Shown: positions 37,064 to 49,596, counted from the stretch's first letter. The stretch is 64,000 nt of DNA from Sinorhizobium fredii USDA 205 (GCF_001461695.1 NZ_AUTC01000055.1:124001-188000); one strand, 5' to 3'. Made by a program: numbers and translations. Notes: generated by a model from the sequence alone, not told the origin.

Positions 37064-37750
37064 ATGAATGCGCGCGTGGCACTGCAGCTCTCCGGCGTCG
37101 AGCGACACTATGGCGAGGGGGACACCTACCTGCCGATCCTCAAGGGTGTCGATCTGACTTTGCGGAGCGGTGAGACGATTGCGCTCGTAGCGCCGTCGGG
37201 CACCGGGAAGTCGACCCTGCTTCATCTCGCCGGGCTGCTCGAACATCCGGACGAAGGTGACGTGATCGTCAATGGCATCCCCTGCAACGGTCTCAGCGAC
37301 GACCGGCGCACGGCCATCCGCCGCAACGAGATCGGCTTCGTCTACCAGTTTCACCATCTGCTGCCGGAATTCTCCGCGCTCGAGAACATCATGATGCCGC
37401 AGTTGATCGCAGGCCTTTCAAAGGCGGAAGCGGCCGAGAGGGCGGGGGCTCTCCTGGACTACATGCGTATCGGGCACCGTGCCACGCACCGTCCGGCCGA
37501 GCTTTCCGGCGGCGAGCAGCAGCGGGTGGCGATCGCCCGGGCGGTGGCCAACGCGCCGCTCATCCTGCTGGCCGACGAGCCTACCGGCAACCTCGATCCG
37601 GAAACGGCCGGCTATGTCTTCGAGGCGATGGAAGCCCTTGCGCGTCAGTCCGGGCTCGCGGCGCTGATTGCCACCCACAATCACCAGCTCGCTGCGCTGA
37701 TGGATCGTTGCGTGACGATCGAGGACGGCAAGGTCGTCGAATTGAGATAG
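37064..37750 (+). CDS. lolD: lipoprotein-releasing ABC transporter ATPase LolD
   Basis: A 228-residue ABC ATPase powering LolC. Walker A is [15 protein letters not shown] (residue 4 of the loop is a Ser-Gly variant usual in LolD/MacB), Q-loop [16 protein letters not shown], signature [14 protein letters not shown], Walker [14 protein letters not shown], and switch His in IATHNHQL. The FHHLLPEF segment is typical of LolD. Confidence 0.96.
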   Translation: MNARVALQLSGVERHYGEGDTYLPILKGVDLTLRSGETIALVAPSGTGKSTLLHLAGLLEHPDEGDVIVNGIPCNGLSDDRRTAIRRNEIGFVYQFHHLLPEFSALENIMMPQLIAGLSKAEAAERAGALLDYMRIGHRATHRPAELSGGEQQRVAIARAVANAPLILLADEPTGNLDPETAGYVFEAMEALARQSGLAALIATHNHQLAALMDRCVTIEDGKVVELR

Positions 37751-37762
37751 GCCGGAGGAAGC

Positions 37763-38230
37763 TCACGGCACGATCAGCCCGCCGCGGTAATCGAGCTCAT
37801 AGGCCTCTTCGCCATCGACGAAGATGGTCTCGCGGCCGGAAAAGTGGTCGGTCGCGCCGCGGCTGCTGTCGATATAGCAGCCATAGGCGTGTTGATATTC
37901 CATGCCGCCGAGGAAGTGGCGCTTTTCACGATACATCGTCTGCAGCGCGGCCTTGATGACGGCGCCCGCCCGGCGCGCATCGATCAGTTCCGGGCGAATG
38001 ATCCGGCCGAAGTAGTTCATGGCCCAGCATGGCTTGTCGTCGTGCCAGACCGCTTCCTGGCCGGCAAAGTCGGTCCCGCCGAAATAGCTGTCGAGATAGC
38101 GCCAAGAGCCGCGCTGGTGGCCGATGTCATGCGAGCCCGGCCGGCAGGCCGGAAGCTTTGCACCATCGCCGACATAGGTGCTCGCCTTCGCCTCGACGAT
38201 GAAATCCGTCAGTTCCGCGATGCCGACCAT
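37763..38230 (-). CDS. DUF5680 domain protein
   Basis: A 155-residue cytoplasmic protein fully covered by the DUF5680 pattern: FIVEAKASTYVGDG, RPGSHDIGHQRGSWRYLDSYFGGTDFAGQEAVW and PCWAMNYFGRI, ending RETIFVDGEEAYELDYRGG. In other bacteria the domain is sometimes fused to an XRE-type DNA-binding domain; here it stands alone. Function unknown. Convergent with lolD, with only 12 bases between stops. Confidence 0.82.
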   Translation of the reverse strand: MVGIAELTDFIVEAKASTYVGDGAKLPACRPGSHDIGHQRGSWRYLDSYFGGTDFAGQEAVWHDDKPCWAMNYFGRIIRPELIDARRAGAVIKAALQTMYREKRHFLGGMEYQHAYGCYIDSSRGATDHFSGRETIFVDGEEAYELDYRGGLIVP

Positions 38231-38315
38231 GAGCGCTCCCTCCGATTGCAGGCGGAGAATGGCTTAACAGGGCTCGGTTGTAAAGAACGAAAAGGGAACA
38301 TACGGCGGAAAAGGA

Positions 38316-38888
38316 CTATTCAGTGCCGCAGGCCTTCTGGCCGATCGCGTCGCTCCAGTCTTTGAGCAGAACGGTGGCGCCCTTTGCTCGAATCGGCTTC
38401 GCGTTCGCCGTGCCTTTGCCGCTCAGAACGTTGAAGTCGCACTGCACAGTGTTCTCCAGGTCGAGCGTGTCGTAGGACGAATAGGTATAGCCGGCGACGA
38501 CAAAATCGGAGCTGCGATAGGCAATCGTCAGCGTCTGCTCCCAGCGGTGGCGGCCGATCGTGTCGTTGTGCGAGGTGATCTGTATCGAGCCGTTCGGCAG
38601 AGCGTTGACGAATGGTGCCTGGCCGTAGAGATCGAATTGTCCCCAAACCTTGTTCGGGGCCCGCGACTTCAGCACCAACCTGCCGACGTCATTGGTGAGG
38701 TAGAGATAGACGGCGTTCTCCTCGTCGCTGCCTTCGGCCGGTGAGACGAGCAGAGCGAGATCGCTTGCGTCGTCCTTGTTCCAGTCGCCGGTCGCGGCCG
38801 AAACGATTCGAGCCGGATCGATAGAATCGGCGGCAAGGGCGAAGGTCGGTGAAAATAACAGGCAGGCTGCAAGCAGAACCGTTCTCAT
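38316..38888 (-). CDS. exported hypothetical protein, FG-GAP-like
   Basis: A 190-residue product with a signal peptide (MRTVLLAACLLFSPTFALAA, cleavage near residue 20). The mature N-terminus reads ATGDWNKDDASDLALLVSP, like one calcium-binding FG-GAP/VCBS repeat. The rest (ENAVYLYLTNDVGRLVLK, FDLYGQAPFVNALPNGSIQI, SDFVVAGYTYSSYDTLDLEN) is beta-rich and unassigned. Probably periplasmic. Its start is 174 bases from the three-part SOS-type site at 39062, which could in principle serve both directions. Confidence 0.75.
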   Translation of the reverse strand: MRTVLLAACLLFSPTFALAADSIDPARIVSAATGDWNKDDASDLALLVSPAEGSDEENAVYLYLTNDVGRLVLKSRAPNKVWGQFDLYGQAPFVNALPNGSIQITSHNDTIGRHRWEQTLTIAYRSSDFVVAGYTYSSYDTLDLENTVQCDFNVLSGKGTANAKPIRAKGATVLLKDWSDAIGQKACGTE

Positions 38889-39061
38889 GGGCGTTCCTTG
38901 AAGAGGAGAGGTGGCGCACTGCCCCTGCTGTGGACGCCCACGATCTTAATCGATTCGACCGGTCGCGGTGTCTGCCAATGAAGCGAGGGGGCTGATCGCC
39001 GTGGTTGCATTAACCATAGCCTGTGAATAGCGGGCGTTTCATGCGCGCTTGCTTGACTATT

Positions 39062-39087
39062 GAACAAAAATAGAACAAAAAAAGAAC
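39062..39087. promoter_or_regulatory. double LexA (SOS) box: GAAC-N7-GAAC-N7-GAAC
   Basis: Three GAAC tetramers at 39062, 39073 and 39084, each 11 bases apart. The alphaproteobacterial LexA site is the direct repeat GTTC-N7-GTTC (the complement of GAAC-N7-GAAC), so this is two overlapping perfect boxes. A TTGACT -35-like hexamer lies at 39053-39058, immediately upstream, so bound LexA would block the promoter of the microprotein gene at 39110. Confidence 0.75.
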
Positions 39088-39109
39088 AATAGCCGAAAGG
39101 AGCCATGTT

Positions 39110-39196
39110 ATGACTGATTTCGTCCGTGATCTTGCTGCCTTCGCCTCGATGACCCTTTTCATCGCAAGCATTTCGGTGATCGCGCTCGGTATGTGA
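39110..39196 (+). CDS. SOS-controlled 28-residue membrane microprotein
   Basis: A 28-codon gene. It has an ideal ribosome site (GAAAGGAG, 7 bases before ATG), an ATG start and a TGA stop. The product has a short polar start (MTDFVRD) and one hydrophobic helix (about residues 8-28, including FASMTLFIASISVIALG), so it should be a single-pass inner-membrane peptide. The double LexA box lies 22 bases upstream. In Caulobacter an SOS-induced 29-residue membrane peptide, SidA, blocks division at FtsW; this gene matches it in size, topology and control, but I cannot claim sequence homology. A two-codon reading frame (ATG-TTA-TGA, 39105-39113) overlaps its start. Confidence 0.72.
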   Translation: MTDFVRDLAAFASMTLFIASISVIALGM

Positions 39197-39325
39197 TCGC
39201 TGCCCGGCTCGGCTCCGTCCTTCGAAGCGCGGCCGGGTAAAAAGATACCTGGTTTGCGGTAAGGCTGGACAGTCGAGGCCGGAAACAGGATATCCTCCGC
39301 ACCGGACAAGAATCGGAGTGCGGCA

Positions 39326-42819
<3,494 letters not shown>

Positions 42820-42841
42820 AGAACGAACCAGCCAGGGACTG

Positions 42842-44071
42842 TCAGCGGCCGCTTACCGAACGCGTCATGGTGATGAAGTCGGTGCCTTCGCCGGTCTCCA
42901 GTCCCGTGTCGGTGTCGGAGATCGAAAACGACGACCCATCCGCAAGAAGGGCCGCGATGCGCCGGCGCACCTCGTCAGGCACCGTCAGGCGGTTCAAGGT
43001 CCGCTGAAGGGTGTTGAATTCCGTGGGATCGGCCTCGATCGTGATTCCCAGTCGATCTTTGGCGGCCTTCGAAAGCGCGTTGTCCAGCGACATGCCGAAC
43101 CATTTGCCTTGGCCGGTTGCTGCGTCGGTATCCTGGAACTGCAGAAAATGTGTGCCGAGCGCCAGTTCGGGTTTGTCGATCGCGATCTCCGCCTCGAAAA
43201 GCGGGTGAAACGCGCGGCGGATACGAAGGACGCCGTTCGGCGGCATGTCCCGGCCAGCCTTGCGATAGACCGCCTCGATCAGTTGCGGGGTCGCTATGCC
43301 GTCTATCGGCAAGCCTTCTGCCGTTTGAAAGGAGCGGATCGCAGCAAGCGTCATGGGGCCGCTGTGTCCGTCCGGCTCGCCGGCGTCGTGGCCGAGGGTG
43401 GTCAGGAGCATCTGGAGATCGCGCATCGTCTCCTGCCTGCCACGCCGAGTGACGAGGATTCGAATGGGCGGCTGGTCGTGAACAAGCAGCGCCGGCGCGG
43501 GACGTCTGTCCGTCATGGCGACCTCGACGGGCCCTCCGTCGAAATGGCTGATGGCAGGCCGGAGGGGTACGTCGGACATCGGCGGCGCCGGTGGGCGCGC
43601 CTGGTTCGGCTGAAACAGCATCGTGCTCACGATTTCGACGGGCGTTACCTGACGATCGGAGATCACCACATGCATGCCGCGTTGGGTCATCTTGAACAGG
43701 CCGGCGGCGAACTTGCCCGGAAGGCGCACGCAGCCGTGCGATGCCGGGTAGTCCGGCACATGGTTCGAGCCATGCAACGCGATGCCGGACCAGGTGAGCC
43801 GTTGCATGAACGGCATCGGCGCATTGGAATAGATGTTGGATTTGTGATGGCGGCGCTTCTCGAGAATCGAAAAAATGCCCGTCGGTGTCGTATGACCGCG
43901 CTTACCCGTCGAGATATTTGACGTGGCGACCACGGTGTCGCCGTCATAGACGACGAGCGATTGATGCTGCCTCGATACGACGATCTGCAGCGGCGCCTTC
44001 GTGCCGGCCGCCAAGGCGGAAGGTGCCGACACGATGAGGACGGCCAGTCCTATCCTGAGAGTGATACGCAA
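42842..44071 (-). CDS. L,D-transpeptidase (YkuD) with peptidoglycan-binding domain
   Basis: A 409-residue exported protein with a signal peptide (MRITLRIGLAVLIVSAPSALA). The YkuD catalytic domain follows directly (QIVVSRQHQSLVVYDGDTVV, TPTGIFSILEKRRHHKSN) with the active-site motif HGSNHVPDYPASHGCVRLP, catalytic Cys near residue 113. A peptidoglycan-binding segment follows (LLTTLGHDAGEPDGHSGP, TLAAIRSFQTAEGLP). It probably forms 3-3 cross-links in peptidoglycan or attaches proteins to it; 3-3 links are abundant in Rhizobiales. Convergent with dnaE. Confidence 0.9.
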   Translation of the reverse strand: MRITLRIGLAVLIVSAPSALAAGTKAPLQIVVSRQHQSLVVYDGDTVVATSNISTGKRGHTTPTGIFSILEKRRHHKSNIYSNAPMPFMQRLTWSGIALHGSNHVPDYPASHGCVRLPGKFAAGLFKMTQRGMHVVISDRQVTPVEIVSTMLFQPNQARPPAPPMSDVPLRPAISHFDGGPVEVAMTDRRPAPALLVHDQPPIRILVTRRGRQETMRDLQMLLTTLGHDAGEPDGHSGPMTLAAIRSFQTAEGLPIDGIATPQLIEAVYRKAGRDMPPNGVLRIRRAFHPLFEAEIAIDKPELALGTHFLQFQDTDAATGQGKWFGMSLDNALSKAAKDRLGITIEADPTEFNTLQRTLNRLTVPDEVRRRIAALLADGSSFSISDTDTGLETGEGTDFITMTRSVSGR

Positions 44072-44253
44072 TACAAACCCTCAACCCGACCATGAAGCGC
44101 AACCATACCCTGCCGCGCTTCGATCTGTCGTCTTGCCGTGCGCGTCGAGGTTGAGCTGGCGCGCCGGACCTATCGAGCGAGGATACAGTTCAATATTTAA
44201 CGAATTGAAACGAGATCCGGCGCCGCGGCGCCGGATCGCGAGAGGTTCATGCA

Positions 44254-45543
44254 CTATTGATCGCGTCGGCGTTGGCCGAAGGTATAGCCCGTCTCGACGG
44301 TGGACTTGCCGAACTTGTCGCGCAGTTTGTTGATCGCTTCTTCGGCGGCCGCCCGTCTCGTCGCCAGAGGATCGACGAGATCCGGCGGATCGGCGAGATC
44401 GGGGTCGGTGAGGTCGCTGACGCCGATGCCGATCAACCGGTATATCGTCCCGTCGGCCTCTTTTTCGAGCAGTTGGAGGCCGACACGAAAGATCCGGTCG
44501 GCGAGGCGGGTCGGGCTTTCGAGCCGACGGTTGCGGGTGCGGAGCTTGAAGTCCGCGGTCTTGAGCTTCAGGACGACGGTCTGCCCGGCAAGCTCGGACT
44601 TGCGCAGCCGTAGCGCGACCTGCTCGCTCAGGTGCCTGAGATGCGGAATGAGCTCTTCCGGACGCGACAGGTCGTCGTTGAAGGTTGTCTCCGAAGATAC
44701 GCTCTTTGCCTCGCCATCGGTCTCGACGACGCGCTCGTCCTGGCCGCGCGACAGGCGATAGAGCCTTTGACCCATCGAGCCGTAGCGGCGCATCAGATCC
44801 GCTTCCTCCATCGTCTGCAGCTGCCCGATCGTGCGGATGCCGTCCCGCTCGAGGGTCGCGGCAAAGGCTTTGCCGACGCCCCAGATCAGCGTGACCGGCC
44901 GCTCCTTCAGGAAGTCGACCGCCTCGGCCTGGCCGATGACCGAGAAGCCGCGCGGTTTCTGTAGATCGGAGGCGACCTTGGCGAGGAATTTGCAGTAGGA
45001 GAGCCCCACGGAGACCGTGATGCCGACCTCCTGCTCGACCCGCCTCGCAAAGCGCGCCAGCGTGCGGGCGGGTGGATCATGATGCAGCCGCTCGGTGCCG
45101 TTCAAGTCGAGGAAAGCCTCGTCGATCGACAGCGGCTGCACGAGCGGCGTCAGTTCGAGCATCATCGTCCTGATCTCGCGCCCGACGCGCGAGTATTTCT
45201 CCATGTTCGGCTTGACCACGACGGCCTGCGGGCAGGCTTCGAGCGCCTTGAACATCGGCATGGCCGAGCGGACGCCGTGAATGCGGGCGATGTAGCAGGC
45301 GGTCGAGACGACGCCGCGCTTGCCGCCGCCGATGATGACCGGCTTGTCGGCCAGCTCCGGATTGTCGCGCTTCTCGATCGACGCATAGAAGGCGTCGCAA
45401 TCGATATGCGCCAGAGTCAGGTTATAAAGTTCGGCATGACTGAGAAGCCGCGGGCTGCCGCAGGCCACGCAGCGTCGTGCCGCAGCGGCCATTTCCTTGA
45501 GGCAGTCTCGGCAGAAGCCGGAAAACGGTGCAGCGCTGGGCAT
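44254..45543 (-). CDS. dinB: DNA polymerase IV with N-terminal zinc ribbon
   Basis: A 429-residue Y-family translesion polymerase. The catalytic palm has [19 protein letters not shown] and [12 protein letters not shown], followed by the thumb HhH and little-finger domains. The first ~30 residues carry CxxC-N10-CxxC (C11, C14, C25, C28), a small zinc ribbon absent from E. coli DinB. A perfect LexA box lies at 45549-45563, only 6 bases from this start, so expression is probably SOS-controlled, and either the mRNA is nearly leaderless or a later start is used. Confidence 0.93.
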   Translation of the reverse strand: MPSAAPFSGFCRDCLKEMAAAARRCVACGSPRLLSHAELYNLTLAHIDCDAFYASIEKRDNPELADKPVIIGGGKRGVVSTACYIARIHGVRSAMPMFKALEACPQAVVVKPNMEKYSRVGREIRTMMLELTPLVQPLSIDEAFLDLNGTERLHHDPPARTLARFARRVEQEVGITVSVGLSYCKFLAKVASDLQKPRGFSVIGQAEAVDFLKERPVTLIWGVGKAFAATLERDGIRTIGQLQTMEEADLMRRYGSMGQRLYRLSRGQDERVVETDGEAKSVSSETTFNDDLSRPEELIPHLRHLSEQVALRLRKSELAGQTVVLKLKTADFKLRTRNRRLESPTRLADRIFRVGLQLLEKEADGTIYRLIGIGVSDLTDPDLADPPDLVDPLATRRAAAEEAINKLRDKFGKSTVETGYTFGQRRRDQ

Positions 45544-45548
45544 GGCCG

Positions 45549-45563
45549 GAACAAATGTTGAAC
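45549..45563. promoter_or_regulatory. LexA (SOS) box of dinB
   Basis: GAAC (45549-45552), seven bases, GAAC (45560-45563): a perfect alphaproteobacterial SOS box. It lies directly upstream of dinB, a classic SOS gene. Confidence 0.75.
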
Positions 45564-45618
45564 GCGGCGACTTTACGCTCTACGCTAGTGAGTCTCAAGG
45601 CGGCGATCGGAGGCCATA

Positions 45619-46209
45619 GTGGATAATATCGCCCTGCAATTTGCGCCGGTGACAGGAGAACTCTGGCCGGATTTCGAAAAGCTCTTTGGCCCGAAGGGGG
45701 CGTATTGCGGCTGCTGGTGCGTGGCCCTGCGGCTACCCTACAGGATCCGCGGCAACATGTCGGCCGAGGATCGTAAGGAGTTCATTCGCGCCCGCATCGA
45801 AGCCGGCCCGCCGCCGGGTATCCTCGGCTATTGCGAGGGAAAGCCGGTCGCCTGGGTTCAGGTCGGGCCTCGTTACGATGTGCCGCAATTCAATGGTCTC
45901 CGCACATGTTCGCGGCCACTGGAAGAGCGTGAGGCCGAGGACGCTGGCGTCTGGGCTGTAAGTTGCTTCTTCCTTTCATCGCCCCTGCGCGGCAAGGGAC
46001 TAAGTCACCGCATACTCGCCGCGGCGATCGATCACGCGCGTAAAGGTGGCGCGCACTATCTCGACGCCTGCCCGATCGATCACAGCAAGCAGCCGAAATC
46101 GGTGGCGCTCTATATCGGCTCGACGGCGATTTTCGATGCCGCGGGCTTCGATACCGTGGCGCGACGCAAGGACGGCAGGCCGCTGATGCGACTGGACTTG
46201 AGGCAATGA
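45619..46209 (+). CDS. GNAT family N-acetyltransferase
   Basis: A 196-residue acetyl-CoA-dependent transferase of the GNAT fold. The central strand and CoA loop are visible as AVSCFFLSSPLRGKGLSHRILAAAIDHARKGGA (R-G-K-G-L variant of the Q/R-x-x-G-x-A loop). The N-terminal YCGCWCVALRLPYRI with Cys and Trp is seen in a subgroup of unknown substrate. The start is a GTG, with CGGAGG five bases ahead. Confidence 0.85.
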   Translation: MDNIALQFAPVTGELWPDFEKLFGPKGAYCGCWCVALRLPYRIRGNMSAEDRKEFIRARIEAGPPPGILGYCEGKPVAWVQVGPRYDVPQFNGLRTCSRPLEEREAEDAGVWAVSCFFLSSPLRGKGLSHRILAAAIDHARKGGAHYLDACPIDHSKQPKSVALYIGSTAIFDAAGFDTVARRKDGRPLMRLDLRQ

Positions 46210-46250
46210 GGATGCTCACGCAGATTGCGGCCGGCCGCGTTGCGCGACGA

Positions 46251-46895
46251 TCAACCGTTCCTGGCGGCGCTCCAGTGGTCGCGGATCAATTTGGCCGCTT
46301 CAGGCCAACCCGTCGCAATATACATGCCGGCGTCGGGCGGCGGGGCGAGGGCGCGAAAATTCGCATTGGCCATCAGATTGATGAGGAGGCAGGCGGGCAC
46401 TTCCTCCCGCACGGAGCGGAGGTTGCGAAGAATGTCGTCGACGAAGACGAGCGGAAGGTCTCGTCCGCCATGCAGCTGCTTGACCAGCGGCCCCTTCGGC
46501 TCCTCGGAAGCGAGCAACGGATAGGAAAGGCCGAGCGTATCGAGCAGCGCCCGGCGCACCGCCGCATGACTGGGCGGCATTGCCGTCAGGAAGACGATAT
46601 CCGCGTCGCCGGAAAGTTCTGCCAGCGTCTCGATGACTGCGCTGGCCGGCGTCTGCCAACGGTCCTGCTCGGCGTAGAAGGCGCCGAGCAGCGCCTTTGT
46701 CGCAATATCGCTGACCGCCTCACCGTTGCGACGATCGATTATATTGCCGGTGAGACGGAAGGAGCGCGGAAGCAGCGTGTGTTCGCGGGCCTCCAGGAAC
46801 GCCGTGAAGGGCGTCAGGAATTCGAGCACGACTTCGTCGATGTCGGCGACGATCAGCGGCCGGTGGCGAAGACGGATGTCGCCAAGGGCCGACAC
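46251..46895 (-). CDS. HAD-superfamily-like hydrolase
   Basis: A 214-residue protein. HAD features: [20 protein letters not shown] (DxDxxV in place of the usual DxDxT), [17 protein letters not shown] (motif II Thr) and [19 protein letters not shown] (motif IV Asp pair). The replacement of the first-loop Thr by Val suggests altered or weak phosphatase activity. The likely start is the GTG at 46895, two bases past the stop of the upstream DUF3572 gene, with GAGGA inside that gene's end as ribosome site. Confidence 0.75.
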   Translation of the reverse strand: MSALGDIRLRHRPLIVADIDEVVLEFLTPFTAFLEAREHTLLPRSFRLTGNIIDRRNGEAVSDIATKALLGAFYAEQDRWQTPASAVIETLAELSGDADIVFLTAMPPSHAAVRRALLDTLGLSYPLLASEEPKGPLVKQLHGGRDLPLVFVDDILRNLRSVREEVPACLLINLMANANFRALAPPPDAGMYIATGWPEAAKLIRDHWSAARNG

Positions 46896-46897
46896 GC

Positions 46898-47170
46898 TCA
46901 GATGTCCTCGAAGTTCGCCGGACCGGAGAATGCCTGGTGGGCCCTGACGACCTCCTCCGGAGCGGTCTCGGTCGCCGTGCAAAACGCTATCAGCGTCGGC
47001 TCGTGCTCCATCAGAAAGGCGACGAGACCGCCCATGAAGCCCGGGTCACCCACGGCCTTGCGCAACGAAGCGGCATCGGTGCCGGTCAGTGCCAGGAAAC
47101 GGGACAGGAGTTCCGGCTCGCCGGCGAGCCAGCTGAGGATCGCGACCGCCGTTTCGTCAGCGCTCTTCAT
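46898..47170 (-). CDS. DUF3572 family protein
   Basis: A 90-residue helical cytoplasmic protein matching DUF3572: [30 protein letters not shown] and [19 protein letters not shown]. Restricted to alphaproteobacteria; function unknown. It is divergent from divK with a 156-base shared intergenic region, an arrangement conserved in rhizobia, and coupled to the HAD gene downstream. Confidence 0.85.
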   Translation of the reverse strand: MKSADETAVAILSWLAGEPELLSRFLALTGTDAASLRKAVGDPGFMGGLVAFLMEHEPTLIAFCTATETAPEEVVRAHQAFSGPANFEDI

Positions 47171-47326
47171 GTTCTTGAATCTCTTCTCATATGGCGTCCG
47201 GAGTTACCTCTTTTTCAACCAAATATCGTTAGTCTTGCGACCGAGGAAATGGGTCGAGTCACCGTTCGTGAAGCTTATATCTCTCCAGGGGACTTGCAAG
47301 GCGGCGACAGACAGCAAGGGATCGAC

Positions 47327-47698
47327 ATGCCCAAACAGGTGATGATTGTTGAGGATAACGAGCTGAACATGAAGCTCTTCCGCGACCTGATTGAGGCTTC
47401 TGGTTATGCGACGATCCAGACGCGCAACGGCATGGAAGCGCTCGAACTGGCGCGCAAGCATCGGCCCGACCTCATCCTCATGGATATCCAGTTGCCGGAG
47501 GTCTCCGGCCTCGAAGTGACGAAATGGCTGAAGGAAGACGACGAACTTCACGTCATTCCGGTCATTGCCGTGACCGCCTTCGCCATGAAGGGAGACGAGG
47601 AGCGCATTCGCCAAGGTGGTTGCGAAGCCTATGTTTCCAAACCGATTTCCGTACCCAAATTCATTGAAACCATAAAGACATATCTGGGCGATGCCTGA
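47327..47698 (+). CDS. divK: cell-cycle response regulator DivK
   Basis: A 123-residue single-domain response regulator. Acidic pocket VEDNELN, phosphoacceptor Asp53 in [13 protein letters not shown], Thr in [14 protein letters not shown], and Lys in YVSKPI. DivK controls the CckA-CtrA relay through DivL in alphaproteobacteria and is phosphorylated by PleC/DivJ kinases. AAGGGATCGAC precedes the ATG. It is followed by pleD 17 bases on, as in Caulobacter and rhizobia. Confidence 0.96.
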   Translation: MPKQVMIVEDNELNMKLFRDLIEASGYATIQTRNGMEALELARKHRPDLILMDIQLPEVSGLEVTKWLKEDDELHVIPVIAVTAFAMKGDEERIRQGGCEAYVSKPISVPKFIETIKTYLGDA

Positions 47699-47715
47699 GT
47701 GCCGGGAAAGACGAT

Positions 47716-49083
47716 ATGACTGCGCGCATCCTCGTCGTCGATGACGTACCAGCCAATGTGAAGCTTCTGGAGGCGCGGCTGGTCGCCGAGTATTTCGATG
47801 TCCTGACGGCTGGCGATGGCCGCGCCGCACTGGCGATCTGCGAGAACAGGCCGGTCGATCTTGTTCTCCTCGACATCATGATGCCCGACATGGACGGCTT
47901 CGAGGTTTGCGAGAGGCTGAAGGCAAACAGCCGCACCGCCCATATTCCGGTGGTGATGGTGACGGCGCTCGACCAACCTTCCGATCGCGTGCGCGGCCTC
48001 AAGGCCGGCGCAGACGATTTCCTCACCAAGCCGGTCAATGACCTCCAATTGATGTCGCGCGTTAAGAGCCTGGTGCGGCTGAAGAATGTCAGCGACGAAC
48101 TGCGCCTCAGAGCCCAGACGGCGCACACGATCGGCCTGCGGGAGCTTGCCCAGGCTGACCGCCCCGATGAGCCCGGCAACGTGCTCCTCGTCGATGGCCG
48201 CGCCTCCTCGCAGGAACGGCTCCAGCGCGCCTTGAAGCCGATCGCCGAGGTCGCGGTGATTTCCGATCCCCAGGCCGCCCTGTTCGAAGCCGCCGAGAAC
48301 AGCTTCGACCTGGTGATCGTCAACGCAAACTTCGACGACTACGATCCGCTGCGCCTCTGCTCGCAGCTGCGTTCGCTCGAGAGAACGCGCTTCATCCCCA
48401 TCCTGCTCGTCACGGAGCAGGGGAGCGAAGAGATGATCGTTCGCGCGCTCGAGCTTGGCGTGACGGACTACATCATGCGACCGATCGATCCCAACGAACT
48501 TGTGGCGCGCTCCCTGACGCAGATCCGCCGCAAGCACTGCAATGACCAGCTGCGCGCCAGCGTCCAGCACACGATCGAACTGGCGATCACCGACGACCTC
48601 ACCGGCCTTCACAACCGCCGCTACCTCGACAGCCACCTGAAGCTCCTGATCGACCGCGCGAGTGCGCGTGGCCGGCCGCTTTCGATCTGCATCACCGATA
48701 TCGATCGCTTCAAGCTGGTGAACGACACCTATGGACATGATGCCGGTGACGAAGTTCTGCGCGAATTCGCCAAGCGCGTCCGCGCGACGGTGCGCGGCGC
48801 TGATCTCGCCTGCCGGTTCGGCGGCGAGGAATTCGTCATCGTCATGCCGGATACGACGCCTGAGATGGCGACGATCGTTGCCGAACGGCTTCGCTTGATG
48901 GTCGAGGGACGGGGATTCGGGATTTCGCAGGGCGATACGGTCCTCAGCGTCACGGCGTCCCTCGGGATCGCCACCCTGCGGCCTGGGGACGATACGCCGG
49001 AAGCCCTGCTGAAGCGCGCCGACATGGCGCTCTACCAAGCCAAGAGCAACGGGCGCAACCGGGTCGTCGCGGCGGCCGCGTAA
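47716..49083 (+). CDS. pleD: diguanylate cyclase response regulator PleD
   Basis: A 455-residue two-receiver GGDEF protein. The first receiver (about 1-120) has LVVDDVPANVK and the phosphoacceptor Asp in LVLLDIMMPDMDG. The second receiver (about 150-270) is degenerate and serves dimerisation. The GGDEF domain (about 290-455) has the active motif RFGGEEFVIV near residue 370. It makes cyclic di-GMP during the swarmer-to-stalked type transition in relatives. The RxxD inhibitory site is seen in the segment ahead of GGEEF (RATVRGADLACRFGGEEF). Confidence 0.96.
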   Translation: MTARILVVDDVPANVKLLEARLVAEYFDVLTAGDGRAALAICENRPVDLVLLDIMMPDMDGFEVCERLKANSRTAHIPVVMVTALDQPSDRVRGLKAGADDFLTKPVNDLQLMSRVKSLVRLKNVSDELRLRAQTAHTIGLRELAQADRPDEPGNVLLVDGRASSQERLQRALKPIAEVAVISDPQAALFEAAENSFDLVIVNANFDDYDPLRLCSQLRSLERTRFIPILLVTEQGSEEMIVRALELGVTDYIMRPIDPNELVARSLTQIRRKHCNDQLRASVQHTIELAITDDLTGLHNRRYLDSHLKLLIDRASARGRPLSICITDIDRFKLVNDTYGHDAGDEVLREFAKRVRATVRGADLACRFGGEEFVIVMPDTTPEMATIVAERLRLMVEGRGFGISQGDTVLSVTASLGIATLRPGDDTPEALLKRADMALYQAKSNGRNRVVAAAA

Positions 49084-49352
49084 GCCCAATTTGGCAAGCA
49101 ACGCTTGCCGGTGGCCTCCGGCCTCGCCGTTCGACGTAGTGCAGACTGGAACATTCACCCAAACGCACCTTGTCAGCTTACTTATAAGTTGTATCTTCTG
49201 CGGCGTCGCAGATGCTGGGGCAAGCATTTCCATAGAGCGGCGGGTTCGGATTTGTCCGAATACGAGACAGAATTAACCAAACACCGAGCAACGCGTTTCG
49301 GTGCTTAAGAATTCGTTGATTTTTTTTTATTTTCAAGCAATGCTGATATAAA

Positions 49353-49530
49353 GGAAGTGAGACTTCCACGATCGATCGGTTACCCCATGATGCTCAGGTC
49401 CGCCGCATCTCCTGGGTCGTGGGGTCGGTCGGCTGGATTCCGACATCCGCGGATTCCTCGTGCCGCAGTCGGAGCCAGCCGACCCCCTTTCGGAACGCCG
49501 CTTCGAAGGAGGCGGCGTTTTTCCTTTCCG
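49353..49530 (+). ncRNA. candidate small RNA between pleD and rpmG
   Basis: A region with a long hairpin: GGTCGGCTGG (49427-49436) pairs with CCAGCCGACC (49475-49484), and inside it TCCGAC (49439-49444) pairs with GTCGGA (49468-49473). A strong terminator follows at once. A TATAAA box at 49347-49352 could be the -10. No reading frame is supported. The 5' end is a guess and I cannot name a family. Confidence 0.5.
49494..49528 (+). terminator. strong intrinsic terminator of the sRNA candidate
   Basis: Stem AACGCCGC (49494-49501) with GCGGCGTT (49512-49519), 10-base loop, tail TTTCCTTTCC. Confidence 0.8.
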
Positions 49531-49596
49531 ATCTACAATCTGCACAGCTTGTCAGACGCAACCCGGGCGAAGGTCGCCGGCCGCGATAGCGCGCCC

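Noticed and set aside
44183..44206. Inverted repeat TTCAAT...ATTGAA in the dinB to L,D-transpeptidase gap
   Set aside because: Only 6-bp arms with a 9-base spacer in an AT-rich patch; too weak to call an operator.
46937..47326. 130-residue N-terminal extension of DivK
   Set aside because: DivK is a 123-residue single-domain regulator starting [11 protein letters not shown]; the upstream frame overlaps the opposite-strand DUF3572 gene.
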